Positions 57,605 through 64,000 of a DNA stretch of 64,000 nucleotides are shown here, in pieces. How positions within the stretch are numbered: the first letter of the stretch is position 1; the number at the start of each line of letters is the position of its first letter. Both the position numbers and the translations under genes were made by a program. This stretch comes from Massilia rubra. Lineage in GTDB: Bacteria > Pseudomonadota > Gammaproteobacteria > Burkholderiales > Burkholderiaceae_D. The notes under the pieces were generated by a model. That model saw only the letters and a list, made by a program, of their open reading frames with translations. It was not told the DNA's origin and searched no databases. The DNA lies in assembly GCF_011682065.1 (NCBI RefSeq), contig NZ_VUYU01000006.1, forward strand, positions 310,001 to 374,000, in the 5' to 3' direction.

Positions 57605-59713
57605 TTACGGCTTCAAAATCACTTTCCAGATCTTCGTGTTCGTATTGTTCGGCACGCTATCCTTGTCGCCGGCGGCGTCGCTGTTGGCCATCCACACATT
57701 GCCGTCAATCGTCGGTTCCACCGTGCGCAGCCGGTCGTAGGTGCCGACAAAAAACTGCCGGGCATTGATCAGCTTGTCTCCGCTGATGTCGCTGCGATAC
57801 AAACGCTTCCCTGCCAGGCAGGCAACGTACAGCGCATTGCGGACGATGGCGATGCCGCTGCACGATCCTTCCGAATTACGATACGTCGTTTTCGGCGCGA
57901 CATACCCCGCCGTTGCACAGCCAGTCCCGGCGCGCGAGGTGACGCCTTCGCAATTCGGCCAGCCGTAGTTGCCGCCTTTGACAATCAGGTTGGTTTCGTC
58001 CTGCGAATCGCCAAACTCCTGCTCCCACAAACGCCCGCTGGCGTCGAAGGCCAGTCCCTGTGGATTGCGGTGACCGTAACTCCAGACATAGTTTCCGAAC
58101 GGATTATCGGCCGGCGGCGTGCCGTTGGGATTGAGCCGCAGGACTTTACCGGCCAGATTGCCGGTGTCTTGCGCATACGCGCCGTTTTGCGCGTCGCCCG
58201 TGGTGGCATACAGTTTGCCGTCCGGGCCGAAGCGCAAGCGCCCGCCGTTATGGTATTTGTTACGACCGATGCCCTTGAGCAGAACCTCGAGCGACGCGAT
58301 GTCGAGCGTGCCGTTCAGATAACGCAGGCGCACGATGCGGTTGTCCGTCGCGCTCGTGTGATACACATATAGCCAGGAATCCTGGTCCGGGAAGCCGGGC
58401 GGTATTGCCAGGCCGAGCAGCCCGCCTTCGCCATCGGTGCCTTGCACGTTGGGAATCACGCCCACGGTCTTCTTCACGCCGGTAACCGGGTTCAGCAAGA
58501 TGATGTCGCGCGCGTCGCGGCGGCTGTATAGCACCGTTCCGTCCGGCAGCGCAGCCAGGCCCCATGGAATATCGGTGTCGGTCGCCACTTGTGCCGCCGA
58601 ACAGATGACGTCGGCGCAGGCACTGCCGGACGTCAGCGACAAGGTCGTGCCGCGTGGCGACACATTGCCCTGTGCATCGCGCGCTGCAAGCGTATATTGG
58701 TACGTCGTGCTGGCAGCGAGCCCGGCATCGGTGTAGCCGAGCGAACTGGTGCTGCCGGCAAGGCGGTTGTTGCGGTAGATGTCGTAGGCGGTCACGGCGA
58801 CGTTGTCGGTGGCGGCAGCCCAGTTCAAGGTGGCGGTGGTGCCGGCAACCGTTCCCCGCAAATCGGTGGGGACGGATGGCGGCTGGGTGTCCACCGTGCA
58901 TTGCGGCACCTTGACCGGAAGCGAGGTACTGGCCTGCGACACGTTGCCCGCCGCATCACGCGCGTTGACGTACACGCCCCAGCTCGCTCCCGGCGTCAGC
59001 ACCAGCTGGGCCGTGAGCGTGCTGGCGTTGACCGTGCCGAGCGCTTGCCCGTCGCGATAGATATCGTAATAGGCGACCCCGACGTTATCGGTGGATGCCT
59101 TCCAGGTGAGCGTGGCGGAGCGGCACGCCAGGGCGGCGATGGCCAGGCCGTTCGGCGGCGTCGGCGCCTGCGTGTCGGCCGGCGGAGGCGTTGTTGCACC
59201 GACTGACCATTGTTGGTGGGAACTGCCTTCGCAGCGCCACATATCGATCCCGGTCCCATTGGCGGTGGCGCCGCCCTTCACGGTCAGGCACAGCCCCGAC
59301 TGCGCGTTGACGATGGTTTTATCCAGCCTGAGCGTCCATTTCTGATTGGCGCCGCCGTTGCATGTCGTCGATTGCACGATGGCCTGCGGCTGGGTGCTTG
59401 CACCGCGCACGTCCAGGCAGCGGGCGCCGTCGAAGGTTTTCAATTCACCGGCGGCGGAAAATTCCCACTTCTGATTGGCGGCGCCGTGACAGTCGAAGAT
59501 GACGACCGGTGTGCGGGGTTGCTGGCTACCCTGGTCGACGTCGAGGCACCGTTGTGAAGCGCTGCTGATGAGCGTTGCGGGCGTTGCCGACCATGCCGGC
59601 AGGGCCGTCAATCCGCCAAGGGCGACAATCGCATACATCACCGCACAACGGCTTGCGGTCACGCGGGGAGCTTGTGGATAGGAATATATCGCGTCGTTCG
59701 GGGAAGCTCGCAT
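57605..59713 (-). CDS. Secreted PQQ-type sugar dehydrogenase with ricin-B lectin and FN3 domains
   Basis: 702 aa from ATG at 59713 (AGGACG upstream). A signal peptide ends near LPAWSA (about 43). A ricin-B lectin domain (about 45-170) has three Q-x-W repeats: ANQKWEF, ANQKWTL, HQQWSV. Two fibronectin III domains follow (about 180-265 and 275-365). The rest (about 370-702) is a soluble glucose/sorbosone dehydrogenase-type beta-propeller: IPWGLAALPDGTVLYSRRDA, NVQGTDGEGGLLGLAIPPGF, KYHNGGRLRFGPDGKLYATT, YGHRNPQGLAFD. It probably oxidises a sugar bound by the lectin part. Confidence 0.88.
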   Translation of the reverse strand: MRASPNDAIYSYPQAPRVTASRCAVMYAIVALGGLTALPAWSATPATLISSASQRCLDVDQGSQQPRTPVVIFDCHGAANQKWEFSAAGELKTFDGARCLDVRGASTQPQAIVQSTTCNGGANQKWTLRLDKTIVNAQSGLCLTVKGGATANGTGIDMWRCEGSSHQQWSVGATTPPPADTQAPTPPNGLAIAALACRSATLTWKASTDNVGVAYYDIYRDGQALGTVNASTLTAQLVLTPGASWGVYVNARDAAGNVSQASTSLPVKVPQCTVDTQPPSVPTDLRGTVAGTTATLNWAAATDNVAVTAYDIYRNNRLAGSTSSLGYTDAGLAASTTYQYTLAARDAQGNVSPRGTTLSLTSGSACADVICSAAQVATDTDIPWGLAALPDGTVLYSRRDARDIILLNPVTGVKKTVGVIPNVQGTDGEGGLLGLAIPPGFPDQDSWLYVYHTSATDNRIVRLRYLNGTLDIASLEVLLKGIGRNKYHNGGRLRFGPDGKLYATTGDAQNGAYAQDTGNLAGKVLRLNPNGTPPADNPFGNYVWSYGHRNPQGLAFDASGRLWEQEFGDSQDETNLIVKGGNYGWPNCEGVTSRAGTGCATAGYVAPKTTYRNSEGSCSGIAIVRNALYVACLAGKRLYRSDISGDKLINARQFFVGTYDRLRTVEPTIDGNVWMANSDAAGDKDSVPNNTNTKIWKVILKP

Positions 59714-59922
59714 CAGATTCGTCCTCATGAATGCGGTGGGAAGGGTACGCCCTGGCAAAGTTGGCGCAGCGGGAAACGATCCGTCGACACGCATCTCCAG
59801 GACTGCAAGCGAGGGTCGCCGGCGAACGTGCATACATGAACTTTTTATAACTATACAGCCCGAATGGCGGACTGGACAGCTCGATTCACGCAGCCCGGCA
59901 CATCAACAGGCGCCAGGCTCCC

Positions 59923-60213
59923 CTATTCCCGATCCCTGCCTCCTATCCATTCATCGCATACCCTTGCCAGCGCTTCAATTTCAATCAAGGTTGCCGGCGA
60001 CGCCAGCGAGGCAACGCCGATCCCGGTCAGCGCCGGCCGCGATACGCCGAAGTATTTACTCATCATCGGCGCCAGGATTTCCATATGGTCGCCCAGTTCG
60101 CCGCGCACGTACACGCGCAGTTGCGGCACATTGGCGGCCGAGGAACCCGCCGCATCGAGCACCGTCAACAGGTTTTGCAAGGCGCTCTCGGCCTGCTCTG
60201 CGATATGTCTTCC
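59923..60213 (-). pseudogene. RidA (YjgF) family fragment, 5' truncated
   Basis: The minus strand reads HIAEQAESALQNLLTVLDAA, VPQLRVYVRGELGDHMEILA and SRPALTGIGVASLASPATLI, EIEALARV, the C-terminal two thirds of a RidA-type enamine deaminase. The first 30-40 residues of the family (usually with a VSGQ motif) are absent; the frame upstream is unrelated basic text that reaches the cytochrome promoter. There is no good start codon. Probably a dead remnant. Confidence 0.65.
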
Positions 60214-60307
60214 GGCTGATCCGCTTTTTCGCCGCGCGCTGCACCTGTCGTGCCCTACCCCGACGCGCTATGATGCTGTCACCGGTCACCTTATCAGAGA
60301 ATCATCC

Positions 60308-61021
60308 ATGCGAAACACCCTCACCCGCGCACTCGTGCTTGGCGCGCTTGCGCTCGGCGCGCTCGCCGCGGCCCCGCTGCATGCGGCCGAGCGTCCCGCC
60401 GTGCTGCCGGACACCATGGCCCAGCGCCTGCTGGCCTGCGCCTCCTGCCATGCGAAAAAGGACGTCAACGACGCATACTTTCCGCGTATTTCCGGCAAGC
60501 CAGCCGGCTATCTGTACAACCAGCTGCTCAATTTCCGCGAAGGCCGCCGCCAGTATCCGCTGATGACCTACATGGTCGATCACCTGCCCGACGCTTACCT
60601 GCACGAGATCGCCGGACATTTCGCCGCCGAACACTTGCCGCCACCGCCGCCGCAAGCGACCCAGGCCACGCCCGCCGTGCTCGCGCGCGGCCGCCAACTG
60701 GCCCTGCAAGGCGATGCCGCCATCAAGGTGCCGGCCTGCATCGCCTGCCACGGCGACAAGCTGACCGGCGTGAGCCCGGCGATTCCCGGCCTGGCCGGCT
60801 TGCCGCGCGACTATATCAACGCCCAGTTCGGCGCCTGGCGCACCAAGACCCGCCGCGCCCACGAGCCCGACTGCATGGCCGTCATCACCGAACGCCTCAG
60901 CCTGGAAGACGTGAACGCCGTCTCGTCCTGGCTCGGCACCCAGCAGGTCGCGCCCGAGGCCCGCCCCGCCGCCGCCATCGCGCGCCCGCTGCCCATCAAG
61001 TGCGGCAGCGCCCCGGACTAA
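60308..61021 (+). CDS. Di-haem cytochrome c
   Basis: 237 aa from ATG at 60308; the longer frame is false. Signal peptide (1-26). Two c-type haem sites: ACASCH (about 47) and ACIACH (about 145). The order is that of periplasmic cytochrome c4-like proteins (QRLLACASCHAKKDVNDAYF, FPRISGKPAGYLYNQLLNFR). It ends 15 bp before a tri-haem cytochrome gene, probably one operon, and would pass electrons to a terminal oxidase. Confidence 0.9.
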   Translation: MRNTLTRALVLGALALGALAAAPLHAAERPAVLPDTMAQRLLACASCHAKKDVNDAYFPRISGKPAGYLYNQLLNFREGRRQYPLMTYMVDHLPDAYLHEIAGHFAAEHLPPPPPQATQATPAVLARGRQLALQGDAAIKVPACIACHGDKLTGVSPAIPGLAGLPRDYINAQFGAWRTKTRRAHEPDCMAVITERLSLEDVNAVSSWLGTQQVAPEARPAAAIARPLPIKCGSAPD

Positions 61022-61036
61022 GCCAGGAATCGATTC

Positions 61037-62311
61037 ATGAAAAAGAAATTACTCATCAGCCTCGCGGCGCTCACCGCCGTGCTTGGCGTGGCCATCGCCG
61101 TGGCCTGGCCGCGCAACGACTTCATCGCGTCCAAATCGCCGGCCGACTTCGCGCCGACCGCCCAGAATATCGCCCGCGGCGCCTACCTGGCCAAGGCTGG
61201 CGACTGCATGGCTTGCCACACCGTGCGCGGCGGGGCCGAATACGCCGGCGGGCGCGCGCTCGAGACGCCCTTCGGCAGCCTGGTCGCGCCGAATATCACC
61301 TCCGACCGCGAGACCGGCATCGGCGCCTGGAGCGCCGACGACTTCTGGAACGCTCTCCACAACGGCAAGTCGCGTGACGGCCGCCTGCTATATCCGGCCT
61401 TCCCGTACACCAACTACACTAAGGTCAGCCGCGCCGATGCGGATGCCCTGTACGCCTTCATGCAGAGTGTTCCCGCGCAAAAAGCGCCGAGCCAGCCGCA
61501 TCGCCTGTCGTTCCCGTACAACCAGCAGATCATGCTGGCCGGCTGGCGCCTGCTGTACTTCAAGCCGGGCGAATACGTGCCGGTCGGCACCCAGAACGCC
61601 GAATGGAACCGCGGCGCCTACCTGGTCGAAGGCCTGGGCCACTGCGCCGCCTGCCACAGCACGCGCAACAGCTTCGGCGCCAGCGAAGAAGGCTTGTCGG
61701 GCGGACTGATTCCGATGATCGGCTGGTACGCGCCCTCGCTCACCTCCGATGCCGAGGCCGGCCTGGGCAGTTGGGAAGTGCCGCACATTGTCGACCTGCT
61801 CAAGACCGGCATCTCGCCGCGCGCCACCGTGTTCGGACCGATGGCCGAAGTGGTGCAGCGCAGCCTGCAGCACCTGGAGACCGACGACGTGACGGCGATG
61901 GCGGTGTACCTGAAGTCGCTGCCGGCCACGCCGGCGCCGGCGCTGGAGGCGTCAAACGATCCGCGCGTGATCACGGTGCTGGCGCAGGGCAAGAAACTAT
62001 ATGAAGCGAACTGCATCGAGTGCCACGGCGCCGACGGCAAAGGCTTGCCGCCGCACTATCCGCCGCTGGACGGCAACCGCGCGCTGACCATGAAGGAAGC
62101 GGTCAACCCGATCCGCATCGTGCTCAACGGTGGCTTTGCGCCGGGCACGGCCGGCAATCCACGGCCGTACGGCATGCCGCCGTACAGCCACCTGATGGAC
62201 GATTATGAAGTCGCCGCCGTGGTGAGCTACCTGCGCAATAGCTGGAGCAACAAGGCGCCGCCGGTGACGGCCTCGGAGGTCAACAAGTACCGGGGCGTAC
62301 CGCTCGATTGA
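61037..62311 (+). CDS. Tri-haem cytochrome c, dehydrogenase-subunit type
   Basis: 424 aa. An N-terminal membrane segment (about 5-25) and three CxxCH sites: CMACH (about 57), CAACH (about 205) and CIECH (about 330). The spacing and the text ARGAYLAKAGDCMACHTVRG, GRALETPFGSLVAPNITSD match the cytochrome subunit of membrane alcohol, gluconate or sorbitol dehydrogenases. No such dehydrogenase subunit is adjacent; the nearest candidate donor is the PQQ-type enzyme on the other strand. Confidence 0.92.
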   Translation: MKKKLLISLAALTAVLGVAIAVAWPRNDFIASKSPADFAPTAQNIARGAYLAKAGDCMACHTVRGGAEYAGGRALETPFGSLVAPNITSDRETGIGAWSADDFWNALHNGKSRDGRLLYPAFPYTNYTKVSRADADALYAFMQSVPAQKAPSQPHRLSFPYNQQIMLAGWRLLYFKPGEYVPVGTQNAEWNRGAYLVEGLGHCAACHSTRNSFGASEEGLSGGLIPMIGWYAPSLTSDAEAGLGSWEVPHIVDLLKTGISPRATVFGPMAEVVQRSLQHLETDDVTAMAVYLKSLPATPAPALEASNDPRVITVLAQGKKLYEANCIECHGADGKGLPPHYPPLDGNRALTMKEAVNPIRIVLNGGFAPGTAGNPRPYGMPPYSHLMDDYEVAAVVSYLRNSWSNKAPPVTASEVNKYRGVPLD

Positions 62312-62330
62312 CGCCCATTCAGGCCGACCT

Positions 62331-63473
62331 CTACGGCCGTCCCGCATCGAAGCGCGCCGACAACACGTCGCGGTAATACACCCCGGCCGCATCGTTGCCG
62401 CCGATGACGAACAGGCGCCCGTCCACCTCCACCGCCCCCAGGCCGGCGCGCCCGTTGGGCAACTTGCCGGTGGGCGCGATACGCCAGCGGCCCAGTGCGT
62501 CCGGCAAGCTTTCGTTGCGCTGGACATAGTTATAGTTGATCCAGTTGGCGTAGGCCCCGGTGCCCGGCTGGCCGCCCACGGTCAGCAGCATCGGCGCCTG
62601 CGGCCCTTGCGGCGACGGCACGAACACCGAGGCGTGGCCGTACAAACCCGAGGTCAGGCGCGCGGGCGACGTTTGCCATGGCGCCAGGGTGCCGTCCGGA
62701 CGCGGCGCCGTGACCTGCACGTCGTCGTACACATCATGCAAGTCCAGGTCGCCCCAGCCGCCGATCGTCACGATGTGCTTGCGCACCGCCAGCGCCTGCG
62801 GCGAACTGCGCCCGCCTTTGATGTGGAAGTTGGCGCTCTGCCAGGGACCGAGCGCGCAGTCGTTGCCAATTTTGGCGACCTCGACATTGTCCAGGTGCAC
62901 CGTATCCGGTCCGGTCTGGGTCACCCCCGCCACCGCGTACAAAAACGTGCCCTGCTCGCCCGACATGGCCAGCAGGCTGTGGTTCGAACGCGGCGTTTTC
63001 AGGCGCGACGGGCTGGTGCTCCACGCCGACAGGCGGCCGTTGGCCTGGATGCGCGCGAACTGGACATCGTCGTAGTAATTGAGCGAGGTCGGCGTCGACG
63101 AGCTGCCGCCACCGAGGAACAGGCAGTTGCCGGCCTGCGCCAGCGCCGTCCCCGCGCGCGGCGTGGCAAAGGCGGGTTCGACGCTCCACGCGCCGAGGCG
63201 GCCGTTGGCCCCGACCCGCGACAGCAGCACACTGTTGTAGTAGGTCACCACCCCGGTCGACGCGGTGAACTGGTAGCCGCCGGCGACGTAGACATTCTTT
63301 CCGGCACTCGTGACCGCGTGATAGGTGCGCGCTTCCGGCAGCGATGGTTCCGGCTCGAACGGGCAAAAGGCGGGCGCGTCGGGCGGCATCCACGACTGGC
63401 GGCAGTCGCTGTGCTGGGCAAACGCGGCGGGGAAGATCAAAGCGGCGAGGAGGGGCGCGTACAGCGGTTTCAT
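62331..63473 (-). CDS. Exported Kelch-like beta-propeller protein
   Basis: 380 aa from ATG at 63473 with GGAGCTGACC upstream. Signal peptide MKPLYAPLLAALIFPAAFAQ. Repeats of about 55 residues carry a Kelch-like G-G followed by YYDDVQ/YYNSV and an alternating S-x-W/P-W motif (RLGAWSVEPAFATPRAGTAL, VVTYYNSVLL, LSAWSTSPSRLKTPRS, LAPWQTSPARLTSGLY, LGRWRIAPTGKLPNGRAGLG). It is likely a six-bladed propeller in the periplasm or outside. Ligand unknown. Confidence 0.75.
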   Translation of the reverse strand: MKPLYAPLLAALIFPAAFAQHSDCRQSWMPPDAPAFCPFEPEPSLPEARTYHAVTSAGKNVYVAGGYQFTASTGVVTYYNSVLLSRVGANGRLGAWSVEPAFATPRAGTALAQAGNCLFLGGGSSSTPTSLNYYDDVQFARIQANGRLSAWSTSPSRLKTPRSNHSLLAMSGEQGTFLYAVAGVTQTGPDTVHLDNVEVAKIGNDCALGPWQSANFHIKGGRSSPQALAVRKHIVTIGGWGDLDLHDVYDDVQVTAPRPDGTLAPWQTSPARLTSGLYGHASVFVPSPQGPQAPMLLTVGGQPGTGAYANWINYNYVQRNESLPDALGRWRIAPTGKLPNGRAGLGAVEVDGRLFVIGGNDAAGVYYRDVLSARFDAGRP

Positions 63474-63713
63474 GGTCAGCTCCGGTTCGATTCCATGCCG
63501 GGATGCGCGCGAAGGCCTGGCGGGACGCCTGCTCCGCCGGCATGCATGCAGAAGCGAGCTGCGCATTAATTGGGAAGTCGATCCTTATGCTAGACCGCAG
63601 GGCATGCCGAAGTTTGCGCCAGATCAAACAAGGGCTTGAGAACCGTTGTGCGGGCGTTGGCGCGCATTGCTCAGATGGGAGTAAGCGTACGATTGAGCAG
63701 ATCGATCAGCAAA

Positions 63714-63962
63714 TCAAGCCGGCAATTGTATGCGGCGATCCCTGTTGTACAAATCCTGGAACAGATGGAAGTGAATTGCGCGCAGCGCCGCAAGGGAAAA
63801 ATCGTCGAAGTCCGGGGTGAATTGTCCGATGCGGGCGTGACTCAGCTTGACTTCAGCGACTTCCAACGCATGCTCATCGGTGATGCCCAGCTTATTGATC
63901 AGTACGTTCGAATGTGGATAGCAATAGCAACCATCCCCGCCCGTGCCGTACTTACCGGCCAT
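63714..63962 (-). pseudogene. Fic/DOC family protein, N-terminal fragment
   Basis: From ATG at 63962 the minus strand reads MAGKYGTGGDGCYCYPHSNV, LINKLGITDEHALEVAEVKL and ALRAIHFHLFQDLY, the usual start of a Fic-domain protein (the common pattern is KAIHRHLFQDVYDWAG). After DLY it departs into NRDRRIQLPA and a stop, before the HPFxxGNGR catalytic motif. The gene is therefore truncated at about 80 residues. An ATG at 63995 would extend the N terminus. Confidence 0.65.
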
Positions 63963-64000
63963 GTTGCTTCTTGACGGTCGCCGCGCCTGGTTCAACGACC

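Overview
The window is about 64 kb of GC-rich chromosome from a betaproteobacterium. It most likely belongs to Oxalobacteraceae, in or near the Massilia/Duganella/Telluria group. This rests on the set of housekeeping proteins (a long RpoD, the hemCDXY order, nadE next to glnB, a PEP-CTERM locus) and on small exported proteins I associate with that group; no 16S gene is present. There are two tRNA genes, no rRNA and no CRISPR array.

Region 1 (1-5.1 kb) holds a DRB0094-type RNA ligase cut by the left edge, a LprI-like protein, two identical tRNA-Ser(CGA) genes directly downstream of serS, and a DUF3053-like lipoprotein. Region 2 (5.2-6.7 kb) is a small accessory patch: a decayed IS5/IS427-type element carrying two frameshifts, and one unknown gene. 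Region 3 (6.8-20.5 kb) is mostly core: rarA, lolA, ftsK, trxB, an Smr protein, a TRIC-type channel, glnB-nadE, a GNAT protein and a VOC protein. The VOC frame ends at a TGA where the family normally has Cys.

Region 4 (20.6-30.6 kb) is the accessory core. It has a 556-aa Ala/Pro-rich unknown, a pentapeptide-repeat pair, and two unknown genes bracketed by 50-bp inverted repeats. These are followed by a membrane protein/XRE pair, a solitary 953-aa protein of unknown function, a 161-bp near-palindrome and a CopG/ParE toxin-antitoxin module. The 953-aa protein is my best candidate for something undescribed.

Region 5 (30.7-40.1 kb) looks like one uptake and degradation unit: a LysR regulator diverging from a TonB-dependent receptor, an alpha/beta hydrolase without a signal peptide, and a complete branched-chain-amino-acid-type ABC transporter. 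The outer-membrane receptor, ABC importer and cytoplasmic hydrolase suggest whole-molecule import followed by cleavage of an ester or amide; the substrate is unknown.

Region 6 (40.4-57.6 kb) has a PEP-CTERM / post-PEP-CTERM / PA-domain metalloprotease trio, ppa, hemYXDC, ppc, an orphan NarL-type histidine kinase, rpoD with a roughly 235-residue N-terminal extension, proQ-like and an RNase D-like exonuclease. Region 7 (57.6-64 kb) is periplasmic and redox: a lectin-FN3-PQQ sugar dehydrogenase, a RidA remnant, a di-haem and a tri-haem cytochrome c, a Kelch-like exported protein and a truncated Fic gene.

All calls come from reading the sequence by eye. Family names rest on recognised motifs, not on searches.
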